Below are positions 1-9,938 of a DNA stretch of 56,744 nucleotides, piece by piece. The stretch spans positions 1 to 56,744 of the forward strand of contig DASZWW010000467.1 in the NCBI GenBank assembly GCA_035546175.1, in the 5' to 3' direction. The DNA is from DASZFV01 sp035546175. Lineage in GTDB: Bacteria; Myxococcota_A; Polyangia; Fen-1088. A program made the translations under genes and the position numbers. Each line of letters opens with the position of its first letter. The first letter of the stretch is position 1. The notes under the pieces are model-generated. The model was not told the origin of the DNA. It saw only the letters and a list, made by a program, of their open reading frames with translations, and did not search any database.

Positions 1-179
1 GCGCCCGACGCGCCCGCCGCGCCCTGCGAGCCCGACGCGCCAGCGGCGGCACCCGCGGCGCCCCCCGACGCGCCCGCTTGCCCGGGGCTCTTCGGGCCCG
101 CCCCACCGCCGCCGCAAGCGGCCAGGAGACCGAGGGCGAGCAGCGCCAGCGACTGAACAAGGGGCGATCGAATCGTCAT
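1..179 (-). CDS. N-terminal part of a lipoprotein (runs off the left edge)
   Basis: ATG at 179-177 is preceded by a good ribosome site (GAGGTGA, about 3 nt before the start). The 59 visible codons begin with a classic lipoprotein signal: a short N-region with one Arg, a Leu/Ala-rich core, and a lipobox LAAC with the lipidated Cys at residue 22. This is followed by a Gly stretch and then a low-complexity Gly/Ala/Ser linker in which GASG recurs. The frame is open to the window edge, so the functional domain is not visible. Such linkers are common in myxobacterial outer-membrane lipoproteins. It lies 85 bp downstream of leuD on the same strand. No function can be assigned. Confidence 0.6.
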   Translation of the reverse strand, partial: MTIRSPLVQSLALLALGLLAACGGGGAGPKSPGQAGASGGAAGAAAGASGSQGAAGASG

Positions 180-264
180 CTTCACCTCGGGGTGAGGTCC
201 ATGCTAGGCGCAACGACCGCGCGCCGCCGCGCATCGCGCGCCGCCCGCGTGCAACGCCCGCCGT

Positions 265-840
265 TCAGCGCCGGCCGCGCTCGAACTTCGTGATCTCGGC
301 GTCCTGCGACAGCAAGAACTGCAGCTCGTCGATGCCGTTCAGGAGACAGTAGCGCGAGAACGGATCGACCGAGAACCTCGCCGTCGAGCCGTCGGGGAGC
401 GTCACCGTCTGCGCCTCGAGCGAGACGGTGACCTCGGCGCCCGGCGTGGCGAGCAGCTTGGCGTGCGCCGCGCCGTCGACGACGATGGGCAAGAGGCCGT
501 TCTTGAGCGAGTTGTTCTTGAAGATGTCGGCGATCGAGGTGCTGACGACGGCGCGGAAGCCGTAGTCGTAGAGCGCCCACGGCGCGTGCTCGCGCGACGA
601 GCCGCACCCGAAGTTGTCGCCCGCGACGAGCACGCGCGCGCCCTTGGCCTCGGGCCTGTTGAGCGCGAAGTCGGCCTTCGGCGTCCCGTCGGCGGCGAAG
701 CGCCAGTCGGAGAACAGCTTCTCGCCGAGGCCGTTCTTGCTCGTCGCCTTGAGGAAGCGCGCCGGGATGATCTGGTCGGTGTCGATGTTCTCCGTCGGGA
801 GGACGACCGTCTTCGAGGTGAACGTCTTGATGGGTTCCAT
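265..840 (-). CDS. leuD: 3-isopropylmalate dehydratase small subunit
   Basis: 191 residues, the usual size of the bacterial small subunit. With LeuC it isomerises 2-isopropylmalate to 3-isopropylmalate in leucine synthesis; the same enzyme can serve the citramalate route to isoleucine. The N-terminus carries NIDTDQIIPARFL, and GDNFGCGSSREHAPWAL is the family's swivelling-domain substrate loop. The C-terminal half holds the SIADIFKNNSLKNGLLPI block. The ATG shares one base with the leuC stop codon (TAATG), so translation is coupled and the two subunits are made together. Cytoplasmic. No leuA or leuB is visible nearby. Confidence 0.97.
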   Translation of the reverse strand: MEPIKTFTSKTVVLPTENIDTDQIIPARFLKATSKNGLGEKLFSDWRFAADGTPKADFALNRPEAKGARVLVAGDNFGCGSSREHAPWALYDYGFRAVVSTSIADIFKNNSLKNGLLPIVVDGAAHAKLLATPGAEVTVSLEAQTVTLPDGSTARFSVDPFSRYCLLNGIDELQFLLSQDAEITKFERGRR

Positions 841-2237
841 TAGACCAAGCTCCGTGCGTCGGTGACCTTGCCGGTGACGGCGGCGGCGGCGGCCGTGAGG
901 GGGCTCGCGAGGAAGGTGCGCCCGCCCGCGCCCTGCCGGCCCTCGAAGTTGCGGTTGCTCGTGCTCACCGCGTACTGCCCGGGCTTGAGCTGGTCGCCGT
1001 TCATGGCGATGCACATGGAGCACCCGGCCTCGCGCCACTCGGCGCCCGCCTCGGTGAAGACGCGATCGAGGCCCTCGGCCTCGGCCGCCCTCTTGATGCG
1101 CTGCGAGCCCGGCACGATGAGCGCGCGCACGCCCGGCGCCACCTTGCGCCCCTTGAAGATCGTCGCCGCCGCGCGCAGGTCGGACAGTCGCGAGTTCGTG
1201 CAGCTGCCGATGAACACGACGTCCACCTTGTGGCCGAGCAGCGGCTCGTCGCCCTTGATGCCCATGTAGGCGAGCGCCTTCACGTCGCTGGCGCTCGCGG
1301 GGGCCGGCACCTTGGCGCCGATGGCCATGCCCATGCCCGGGTTGGTGCCGTAGGTGATCATGGGCTCGATGGCGGCCGCGTCGAACCTCTCCTCGCGGTC
1401 GTAGGTGGCGCCGGGGTCGCTCGGCAGCTCGCGCCACTTTGCGACGGCCTCGTCCCACGCCGCGCCCTGCGGCGCGCGCGGGCGGCCCTTGAGGTACTCG
1501 AAGGTGATCTCGTCGGGGGCGATCATGCCGGCGCGCGCGCCCGCCTCGATCGACATGTTGCACACGGTCATGCGCTCCTCCATGGAGAGCGCGCGGATCG
1601 CCGACCCGCGGTACTCGATGACGTGGCCCGTGCCGCCGCCGATGCCGAGGCGGGCGATGACGGCGAGGACGATGTCCTTGGCCGTGACGCCCGGCTTGAG
1701 CTGGCCCTCGACGGTGACCGCGAGCGTCTTCGGCTTGTTCTGCAGCAGGCACTGCGTCGCGAGCACGTGCGACACCTCGCTCGTACCGATGCCGAAGGCC
1801 AGCGCGCCGAACGCGCCGTGCGTCGACGTGTGGCTGTCGCCGCAGACGATCGTGTCGCCGGGCTGGGTGACGCCCAGCTCGGGGCCGATGACGTGCACGA
1901 TGCCTTGCCCCTCGGTGCCGAGCGCGAAGAGCTCGATCCCGAAGTCCCGGCAGTTCGTCTCGAGCTGCGCGATCTGCGCGGCGGCGGCGCCGTCGAGCAC
2001 CGGGATCTTGCCCTCCTTGTTGCGCGGCGTCGTGGGCGTCGAGTGATCCATGGTGGCGACGGTGCGCTCGGGGCGGCGCACCTTGAGCTTGCGCTCGCGC
2101 AGCCACGTGAACGCCTGCGGCGAGGTCACCTCGTGGATGAGGTGCAGATCGACGTAGAGGATCGCCGGCGTGTCGGCGGTCGCGGCGCGCACGAGGTGCG
2201 CCTCCCAGATCTTCTCGAACAAGGTCCGTGGCGGCAT
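840..2237 (-). CDS. leuC: 3-isopropylmalate dehydratase large subunit
   Basis: 465 residues, the expected length of the aconitase-superfamily large subunit. The three [4Fe-4S] ligand cysteines are present: one in GSCTNS (C346) and two in GCSMC (C406, C409). The conserved DHSTPT and GDSHTSTHGAFGALAFGIG blocks are also intact. It forms the leucine-pathway isomerase with the leuD product and probably also acts on citramalate, since cimA lies close by. Start is ATG at 2237, with a purine-rich site (GGGGGCAGAG) upstream. It is transcribed divergently from a LysR-type regulator, and the 84-bp gap between them contains a perfect 19-bp palindrome, so regulation by that protein is likely. Confidence 0.97.
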   Translation of the reverse strand: MPPRTLFEKIWEAHLVRAATADTPAILYVDLHLIHEVTSPQAFTWLRERKLKVRRPERTVATMDHSTPTTPRNKEGKIPVLDGAAAAQIAQLETNCRDFGIELFALGTEGQGIVHVIGPELGVTQPGDTIVCGDSHTSTHGAFGALAFGIGTSEVSHVLATQCLLQNKPKTLAVTVEGQLKPGVTAKDIVLAVIARLGIGGGTGHVIEYRGSAIRALSMEERMTVCNMSIEAGARAGMIAPDEITFEYLKGRPRAPQGAAWDEAVAKWRELPSDPGATYDREERFDAAAIEPMITYGTNPGMGMAIGAKVPAPASASDVKALAYMGIKGDEPLLGHKVDVVFIGSCTNSRLSDLRAAATIFKGRKVAPGVRALIVPGSQRIKRAAEAEGLDRVFTEAGAEWREAGCSMCIAMNGDQLKPGQYAVSTSNRNFEGRQGAGGRTFLASPLTAAAAAVTGKVTDARSLV

Positions 2238-2279
2238 GGGCCAACTCTGCCCCCATTCCCGGGGCCGATCTAGTGACAG

Positions 2280-2307
2280 CTGACGGTCTCCATCGTTAAG
2301 TTATACT
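2280..2307 (+). promoter_or_regulatory. candidate promoter of the LysR-type gene
   Basis: A -10-like TATACT (2302-2307) is preceded after 16 bp by CTGACG (2280-2285). Transcription would begin near 2314, leaving a very short leader before the ATG at 2322. The -10 lies inside the 19-bp palindrome, which would fit negative autoregulation. Judged from sequence only. Confidence 0.4.
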
Positions 2308-2312
2308 TAACG
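2294..2312. promoter_or_regulatory. perfect 19-bp palindrome, probable LysR-type operator
   Basis: CGTTAAGT-TAT-ACTTAACG is a perfect inverted repeat, 8 bp arms around a 3-bp centre. It contains a T-N11-A core (TAAGTTATACTTA), the usual LysR-family binding pattern. It is strikingly AT-rich in GC-rich surroundings and sits between divergent leuC and the LysR-type gene, 9 bp before the regulator's ATG and about 57 bp before the leuC start. The position fits both autorepression and control of leuCD. Confidence 0.65.
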
Positions 2313-2321
2313 GTCGCGGCC

Positions 2322-3218
2322 ATGGACATGTCCCTCATCCCCGCCTTCCACGACGCCCTCGTCGTGGCCCGGACCGGCTCGGTCGCCGAGGCGGCGCGCC
2401 GGCTGCACAAGACCCCGTCGGCGGTCTCGCAGCAGATCCGGCGCATCGACGCGCGGTTCGGGGTCTCTCTGTTCGAGAAGGCCGGACGCGGCATTCGCCT
2501 GAGCGCGGCCGGCGAGGCGATGCTCGCCAGCCTGACGCGCCTGTTCGACGAGGCCGACTCGCTCGAGACGGCCCTGCGCGAGATCACCGCCGCGCGGGTC
2601 ACGTCGCTGCGGATCGCCGCCAGCGACTACCTCGGCGAGGCGCTCCTGCTCCCCGTGCTGCGGCGCCTCGTCGCCGACGGATCCCCCCTCCGCTTCGAGC
2701 TCACGACGGCGAACTCCATCGAGGCCGGCCGCCTGGCGGCGGAGGGCCACGTCGACGTCGCGGTGGTCAGCACGGAGCGCGCCGTCACGGCCTCGGAGAT
2801 CCCGCTCGGCGAGCAGCGCTTCTTCTGGATCGCGCCCGCCGCGGGGAGGGGCCAGCGCCGCGCCGCGCCCGCGCCGCTGCGGGCCCGCCTCGCGCGCGAG
2901 CCGCTGCTCCGCCTGGGCGCGGGCAGCCAGGGCCGTCGCGTGCTCGACGAGTACCTCGGCCGCCTCCGCCTGCGCCCCCTGTCGACGATCGACGTGCCGA
3001 GCGTGTCGCTCATCCTGTCGTACGTGCGGCAGGGGCTGGGGATCGGGCTCGTCCCCGGCCTGGCGCTCCGCGCCGATCGCCGGGACCACCTCTTCGTCGA
3101 GGCCGCGGACGTCCCCCCCATCGACGTGCGCCTCACCTGCCGTCCCACGCTCAAGCGGACGAAGGCGGTCGCGCGGTTCCTCGACGGGCTCGTCGAGGAG
3201 GCGCGCCGCGCGACCTGA
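2322..3218 (+). CDS. LysR-family transcriptional regulator
   Basis: 298 residues. Residues 1-60 form the winged helix-turn-helix typical of the family (GSVAEAARRLHKTPSAVSQQI, then LFEKAGRGIRLSAAG). The remainder is the periplasmic-binding-protein-like effector domain with a short Ala/Arg-rich insertion near residue 190. It is divergent from leuC, and its promoter overlaps a perfect palindrome, so it probably senses a branched-chain amino-acid intermediate and controls leuCD and itself; the effector cannot be read from sequence. An ATG at 2328 is an equally possible start, as neither has a clear ribosome site. It converges with cimA, leaving only 10 bp between the stop codons. Confidence 0.9.
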   Translation: MDMSLIPAFHDALVVARTGSVAEAARRLHKTPSAVSQQIRRIDARFGVSLFEKAGRGIRLSAAGEAMLASLTRLFDEADSLETALREITAARVTSLRIAASDYLGEALLLPVLRRLVADGSPLRFELTTANSIEAGRLAAEGHVDVAVVSTERAVTASEIPLGEQRFFWIAPAAGRGQRRAAPAPLRARLAREPLLRLGAGSQGRRVLDEYLGRLRLRPLSTIDVPSVSLILSYVRQGLGIGLVPGLALRADRRDHLFVEAADVPPIDVRLTCRPTLKRTKAVARFLDGLVEEARRAT

Positions 3219-3228
3219 GCGGGGTCGC

Positions 3229-4800
3229 CTACGCGACGCGGGAGGCGGCGGCCCGGGCCCGCGCCAGGGGCAGCTCGAGGGCGTCGGCCAGCGCCGCGGC
3301 CGACGCCTCGATGATGTTCGGCGAGACGCCGATCGTGCTCCAGCGCTCCTCGCCGCGCGCCGCCTCGATGAGCACGCGCGTCTTGGCGCCCGTCGCGGCC
3401 TCGGGGTCGAGGATGCGCACCTTGTAGTCGGCGAGGTGCACCTCGCGCACGAGCGGAAAGGCGTCGTTGAGGGCCTTGTGGAAGGCGCCGTCGAGCGCGT
3501 GCACGGGGCCCGTGCCCTCGGCGACGGTGTGCACGATCTCGTCACCGATGCGCACCTTGACCGTCGCCTCGGCGAACATGCTGTTGCCGCGCCGCCGCTC
3601 GGAGATCACGACGACGTCGAGCACCTCGAAGGGCGCGACGTACCCCGCCTGGTAGCGCCGCGTGAGCAGCTCGAAGGAGCCCTCGGCCGCCTCGAACTGG
3701 TAGCCCTGGTTCTCAAGCTCCTTGATGCGCCCGACGAGCTCGCGCTCGCTCCCCTTGGCGTCGATGCCGAGCTCGCTGGCGCGCATGCGGACGTTGCCGC
3801 GGCCCGAGAGCTCGGAGACGACGATGTGCCGCCGGTTGCCCACGCGCTCGGGCGCGACGTGCTCGTAGCTCGACGTCACCTTCTCGACGGCGGCGACGTG
3901 GGCCCCGCCCTTGTGCGCGAAGGCCGAGCGCCCGACGTACGGCGCGTGCGCGCGCGGCCGGATGTTGGCGATCTCGCTGACCGTGCGCGACAGCTCGGTG
4001 AGGCGCGCCAGGTGCTCGTCGGGCACGCAGCGGCGATCCATCTTGAGCTGCAGCGCGGGGATGATGGAGATGAGGTTGGCGTTCCCGCAGCGCTCGCCCC
4101 AGCCGTTCATCGTGCCCTGCACCTGCGTGCAGCCGGCCTCGACGGCGGCGAGCGCGTTCGCGACGGCGAGGTCGCCGTCGTTGTGCGAGTGGATCCCGAG
4201 GCGCGTGGGGATGTGCTTGCGCACGACGCCCGTGACCTCGGCGACGAAGCTCGGCAGGCTGCCGCCGTTCGTGTCGCACATCGTGACCCAGTCGGCGCCG
4301 GCGTCGGCGGCGGCCTTGACGGCCGCGAGCGCGTAGCGCGCGTCGAGGCGATACCCGTCGAAGAAGTGCTCGGCGTCGTACACCACCTCGCGCCCCGCCT
4401 TCTTGAGGAAGGCGACGCTGTCCGCGATCATCGCCAGGTTCTCCTCGAGCGTCGTCTCGAGCACCTTCGTGACGTGCAGCGTGGACGACTTCCCGAAGAT
4501 GCAGACGACGGGCGTGTCGGCCTCGACGAGGGCGCGCATGTTGACGTCGTCCTCCGCGCGCACGCCGGCCTTGCGCGTGCTGCCGAACGCCGTGAGCTTC
4601 GCGTGCTTGAGCCCGAGCGACCGGGCGCGCCGAAAGAACTCGATGTCCTTGGGGTTCGACCCCGGGTATCCGCCCTCGATGAAGTGAATGCCGAACCCGT
4701 CGAGGAGCTTGGCAATCTTCAGCTTGTCCTCGACCGAGAGGGAGAGGCCCTCACTCTGCGTCCCATCACGCAGCGTGGTGTCGAAGAGGTGGATATTCAT
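3229..4800 (-). CDS. cimA: citramalate synthase
   Basis: 523 residues, the length of the CimA branch of the 2-isopropylmalate/homocitrate synthase family. It condenses acetyl-CoA with pyruvate to (R)-citramalate, the first step of threonine-independent isoleucine synthesis. The N-terminal TIM barrel starts with FDTTLRDGTQ. The HSHNDGDLAVANALAAVEAG metal-binding block and GTMNGWGERCGNANL, the version of this motif typical of CimA rather than LeuA, are both present. The C-terminal part from about residue 375 matches the LeuA-type allosteric dimer domain, where isoleucine usually inhibits. ATG at 4800 is preceded by AGGAGA. Its neighbours leuCD provide the next step of the same pathway. Confidence 0.93.
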   Translation of the reverse strand: MNIHLFDTTLRDGTQSEGLSLSVEDKLKIAKLLDGFGIHFIEGGYPGSNPKDIEFFRRARSLGLKHAKLTAFGSTRKAGVRAEDDVNMRALVEADTPVVCIFGKSSTLHVTKVLETTLEENLAMIADSVAFLKKAGREVVYDAEHFFDGYRLDARYALAAVKAAADAGADWVTMCDTNGGSLPSFVAEVTGVVRKHIPTRLGIHSHNDGDLAVANALAAVEAGCTQVQGTMNGWGERCGNANLISIIPALQLKMDRRCVPDEHLARLTELSRTVSEIANIRPRAHAPYVGRSAFAHKGGAHVAAVEKVTSSYEHVAPERVGNRRHIVVSELSGRGNVRMRASELGIDAKGSERELVGRIKELENQGYQFEAAEGSFELLTRRYQAGYVAPFEVLDVVVISERRRGNSMFAEATVKVRIGDEIVHTVAEGTGPVHALDGAFHKALNDAFPLVREVHLADYKVRILDPEAATGAKTRVLIEAARGEERWSTIGVSPNIIEASAAALADALELPLARARAAASRVA

Positions 4801-4882
4801 GATGTTCTCCTGCGGCGCCGCCGGCGGCGGAATCCCGAAGCCTAGGGGAGTCGGACGCCGATCTCAACATCTGAACAAAGGC

Positions 4883-5086
4883 TCAGGGAAGGCCGCCGGG
4901 CTTCATGCCCTCGGGCTGACAGCGCGCGGCGCAGCGCGAGTCGACGGTGCAGACGAAGGCGCTCGGGCAGGCGAGGCTCGCGCACGGATCGCCGCAGGCG
5001 TTCGAGGTGTTCGCGACCGGAACGGTCGCGCACCCCGCGACGCCGCCGAGCATCCCGAGGACCAGCGCCACCCAGAGCGTGTTCAT
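4883..5086 (-). CDS. tiny Cys-rich lipoprotein
   Basis: 67 residues. A hydrophobic signal sequence ends in the lipobox VAGC (Cys19). The mature part of about 49 residues holds seven further cysteines in the pattern ACGDPC, LAC, FVC, SRC, ARC, like the disulfide-rich tails of many small myxobacterial lipoproteins. The ATG at 5086 lacks a convincing ribosome site, and the gene is short, so confidence rests on the signal peptide and Cys spacing. It lies upstream of cimA on the same strand and is divergent from the methyltransferase-like gene. Function unknown. Confidence 0.6.
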   Translation of the reverse strand: MNTLWVALVLGMLGGVAGCATVPVANTSNACGDPCASLACPSAFVCTVDSRCAARCQPEGMKPGGLP

Positions 5087-5140
5087 GGCCGGAACGGTAG
5101 CGCGTGACCGCCCGTCGTGCGAGTGTCGGCGCGCACAGCG

Positions 5141-5809
5141 ATGAGCCCCGAGACGCCGCCGACCCCGAGCCGCGTCGTGCACCACGGCGAAGCGGTGGAG
5201 TGGCTGCGCGCGCGCGGGCGGCTCGCCGGCTGCAGCGTCGTGACGTCGCTGCCGGACGTGTCGGAGGTGCCGGCGCTGGACCTCGCGGCATGGACGCGCT
5301 GGTTCGAGGACACGGCGGCGCTCGTCGTCGACGCCGTGCCCGACGACGGCGTCGCCGTCTTCTTCCAGAGCGACATCAAGCGCGGGGGGACCTGGATCGA
5401 CAAGGGCGCCCTCGTGCAGCGCGGGGCCGAGCGCGCGGGCGCGCGCCTGCTGTTCCACAAGATCGTGTGCCGCAAGCCGCCCGGCGCCGTGACCTTCGGG
5501 CGCGCGGGCTACTCGCACCTGCTCGCCTACTCACGGGGCGTACGCCCGCGTCCCGAGCGCGCGACGGCCGACGTGCTCGCCGACGCCGGGTTCATGCCCG
5601 GGACGAAGGCCATGGGCGTGAACGCCTGCCTCGACGCGTGCCGCTTCGTGCTGCGCGAGACGGCCACCCGCATCGTCGTCGACCCGTTCTGCGGCTACGG
5701 CACGGTGCTGGCCGTCGCGAACGCGCTGGGGCTCGACGCGATCGGCGTCGATCTCTCGACGCGCATGTGCAAGAAGGCGCGCGCGCTCGCCGTCCAGCTC
5801 GGCCCCTGA
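5141..5809 (+). CDS. SAM-dependent methyltransferase, permuted amino-methyltransferase type
   Basis: 222 residues from ATG 5141; an in-frame GTG at 5117 would add eight residues. The C-terminal quarter holds a clear SAM-binding motif I, DPFCGYGTVLAVANALG followed by IGVD. The N-terminal half matches the region around motif IV of circularly permuted (beta-class) DNA amino-methyltransferases: FFQSDIKRGGTWIDKG, then HKIVCRKPPG and YSHLLAYSRG. However, where the catalytic (S/D/N)PPY would sit the protein reads TSLPD. The target may therefore be something other than DNA adenine or cytosine (perhaps RNA), or the protein may be inactive. It converges with tsaB, with a 1-bp gap between stop codons. 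Confidence 0.6.
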   Translation: MSPETPPTPSRVVHHGEAVEWLRARGRLAGCSVVTSLPDVSEVPALDLAAWTRWFEDTAALVVDAVPDDGVAVFFQSDIKRGGTWIDKGALVQRGAERAGARLLFHKIVCRKPPGAVTFGRAGYSHLLAYSRGVRPRPERATADVLADAGFMPGTKAMGVNACLDACRFVLRETATRIVVDPFCGYGTVLAVANALGLDAIGVDLSTRMCKKARALAVQLGP

Positions 5810-5810
5810 G

Positions 5811-6506
5811 TCAAGCGCTCTTCGGCCTCGTGATGTCGGGCGGGCGGCCGTAGGCCGGGACGGCCCGCTCGAGATCGTCGGACTCGCCTCGCGCGAGGCG
5901 CGGCAGCGCGAGGGCGCCGATCGAGAGGGCCGACGGGCCCTCGACCGAGATCACCGTCGCCCCCGACCCGAGCGCCGCCGCGTGGCGGTCGGCGCCGTTC
6001 CCGGCCACGACCGCCGCGGGGAGCTCGGCGACGCGCGACGCGAGCGCCTCCGGCATCAGGCGCCAGGGCTCGCCGCCGGGCGCGATCACCGGCCCGTCGA
6101 GCGCGCACGCGAAGGCGTAGACCTCGCCCTTGCCGGCGTCGATGCAGGGCACGACGAAGCGCGTCCCGGGCGGCGCGCGACGCGCGATGTCGAGCGCGAG
6201 CGCCTGGAGCGAGGACACGAGCAGCAGCGGCGCGCCCGTCGCGAGCGCGAGGCCCTTGGCGACGGCCAGGCCCACGCGCAGCCCCGTGAAGCTGCCCGGG
6301 CCCGCGCCGCAGGCGATGCCCGCCAGCGCCTCGGGCCGCGCCCCCGCGCTGCGCAGCACCTCGTCGACGAGCTTGAGGACGTGCTGCGAGTGCCGCTCGG
6401 CCGTCGCCTCGGCGCCCGCGATCGCCTGGGCCGCCCCGTCGAACAGGGCCACGCGCGCCGTGGGCGTCGACGTGTCGAGGCAGAGGACGCGCTTGGGTGA
6501 CGTCAT
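5811..6506 (-). CDS. tsaB: tRNA threonylcarbamoyladenosine biosynthesis protein TsaB
   Basis: 231 residues, normal for TsaB (YeaZ), the actin-fold partner of TsaD in making t6A at position 37 of ANN-decoding tRNAs. The N-terminal LCLDTSTPTARVAL and the diagnostic GPGSFTGLRVGLAVAKGLA block are present. The C-terminal half is less conserved, as usual. The ATG overlaps the rseP stop by 4 nt (ATGA), so it is translationally coupled to rseP. Cytoplasmic and probably essential. Confidence 0.92.
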   Translation of the reverse strand: MTSPKRVLCLDTSTPTARVALFDGAAQAIAGAEATAERHSQHVLKLVDEVLRSAGARPEALAGIACGAGPGSFTGLRVGLAVAKGLALATGAPLLLVSSLQALALDIARRAPPGTRFVVPCIDAGKGEVYAFACALDGPVIAPGGEPWRLMPEALASRVAELPAAVVAGNGADRHAAALGSGATVISVEGPSALSIGALALPRLARGESDDLERAVPAYGRPPDITRPKSA

Positions 6507-8164
6507 CGAGGCAAGAGGTATCGCACGACGTCGTTGCGGAGGGCGAAGATCATGAGCGTCCCCACGATGACGAGGCCCACGTACGACGCGATCTCGCGCG
6601 CCCGCGGCGACGGCGGCCGCCGCTTGAAGAGCTCGAGCGTGAAGAAGACGAGCAGGCCCCCGTCGAGGATCGGCACGGGCAAGAAGTTCAGCAGGCCCAG
6701 GTTGATGCTGATGAGGGCCATGAGCCAGAGGTACTGATCGAACCCCTGCTCCGCCGCGACGCCCGCGACGTAGCCGATCATGATGGGCCCGCCGAGCGTC
6801 GTCAGCGGCACGCGCCCCCGCACGATCTCCGCGAAGCCGTGCACCATGGCCAGGATGATCTGCCCCGTGCGCTCGACCGAGTGCCCCACGGCGTAGCCGA
6901 AGCGGTTCGTGATGGGCACGGGCGCCTCGGTCTTCCAGGCGAGGCGATTGAGCGCGCCGAAGACGAGGTGCTGCGCCTGCTGGCGGTAGGCGTCGACCTC
7001 CTCGCGGGCCTCCTGCTTGAATGTCGCCTCGTGGCGCTGGCCGCCCGGCGAGAGCCAGCTGATGTGGAACGTGCGATCGGGCGCGGCCGCCAGGCGCTCG
7101 CGCAGCAGGTCCCAGTGCGGCAGCGGCTCGCCGTCGAGCGCGAGGATCTGGTCGCCCCGGCGGATCCCGATGGCGTCGGCCGGGCTGCCGGGCTCGACCG
7201 AGTAGACGAAGAGCTCGGCCGAGACGATGCCCGTCTCGTAGTGCCGGCGGCCGGCGGCGTCGAAGACGGGCACGGGCACGACGACGGCCGCGCCCGGCTG
7301 CTGGAGCTCGACGTGCGCGAAGGGCAGGGCCGAGTAGCCGCCGCGCAGGTAGTTGAGCCGCAGCGGCGACGCGCCCACGCGGTCGATGGCCTTGGCGAAC
7401 TCCGTCCACGTCGCGACGGGGACGCCGTTGACCGCGGTGACGAAGTCGAACGTCTTGAGGCCCGCCTGCGCCGCCGGCGAGCTCGGATCGAGCACGCCGA
7501 TCTCGGGCAGGTGAAAGCGCGGCGAGACGCCGATCCAGCCGACCCGCTCCTTGGTCCGCAGCTGGCCCGCGCGCTCGATCTGCACGGGCGTGACGTCGCG
7601 CTCCTCGGCGTCGGTGCCGCGGCGGATGCCGAAGCGCATCGTCTTGCCGGCGTTCTCGGCGATGACGCGCTCGAGCTCCTCCCAGTAGCGGATGACCTGG
7701 CCGTCGACGGTCTCGACCTTGTCTCCGGGGAGCAGCCCCGCCGTCGCGGCGGGCAGATCGGGCAGCACGGTGCCGATCGTGGGAGGCAGCAGCGTGCGCT
7801 GGCCCGCGTAGTGGACGAAGTAGATGAGCAGCGGGAGCAGCAGGTTGAAGATGGGGCCCGCGACGACGATCGTGTAGCGCTGCCAGAGCGGCTTCGCGGC
7901 GAGGGCGCGCCACCGGTCGACCGGCGGGATGGGCTCGGACGGGTCCTCGCCGAGGAGGCGCACGTAGCCGCCGAGGGGGACGAGCGAGAGCTGGTACTCG
8001 GTCTCGCCCCGCGTGAAGCCGAACAGGCGCGGCCCGAAGCCGAGCGAGAAGCGCAGCACCTTGACGTCGAAGAACTTCGCGAAGACGAAGTGCCCGAGCT
8101 CGTGCACGAGGATGAGCACGCCGAGCAGGGCCACGACCGCGGCCGTCCACAGGAGCAGATTCAC
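6503..8164 (-). CDS. rseP: RIP metalloprotease RseP (site-2 protease family)
   Basis: 553 residues, longer than the roughly 450 of enterobacterial RseP. The first membrane helix carries the zinc motif HELGH (residues 21-25). The second metal/active-site element, NFLPVPILDGG, lies near the C-terminus before a last membrane helix. Between them I can see three PDZ-type cores (GTVLPDLPAATAGLLPGD, GVLDPSSPAAQAGL and SVEPGSPADAIGIRRGD) rather than the usual two. It cuts within membranes, classically releasing sigma factors from anti-sigma factors, and could act on the membrane-tethered anti-sigma factor encoded at 13557-14333. It follows hflX by 16 nt and overlaps tsaB. Confidence 0.95.
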   Translation of the reverse strand: MNLLLWTAAVVALLGVLILVHELGHFVFAKFFDVKVLRFSLGFGPRLFGFTRGETEYQLSLVPLGGYVRLLGEDPSEPIPPVDRWRALAAKPLWQRYTIVVAGPIFNLLLPLLIYFVHYAGQRTLLPPTIGTVLPDLPAATAGLLPGDKVETVDGQVIRYWEELERVIAENAGKTMRFGIRRGTDAEERDVTPVQIERAGQLRTKERVGWIGVSPRFHLPEIGVLDPSSPAAQAGLKTFDFVTAVNGVPVATWTEFAKAIDRVGASPLRLNYLRGGYSALPFAHVELQQPGAAVVVPVPVFDAAGRRHYETGIVSAELFVYSVEPGSPADAIGIRRGDQILALDGEPLPHWDLLRERLAAAPDRTFHISWLSPGGQRHEATFKQEAREEVDAYRQQAQHLVFGALNRLAWKTEAPVPITNRFGYAVGHSVERTGQIILAMVHGFAEIVRGRVPLTTLGGPIMIGYVAGVAAEQGFDQYLWLMALISINLGLLNFLPVPILDGGLLVFFTLELFKRRPPSPRAREIASYVGLVIVGTLMIFALRNDVVRYLLPR

Positions 8165-8180
8165 GCGCGCGCCCTCCGCG

Positions 8181-9934
<1,754 letters not shown>

Positions 9935-9938
<4 letters not shown>

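Noticed and set aside
265..2256. Apparent leuC-leuD fusion frame of 663 codons
   Set aside because: Only its leuD part is real; the rest is a shifted, Arg-rich reading of leuC. The true genes are separate and meet at TAATG.
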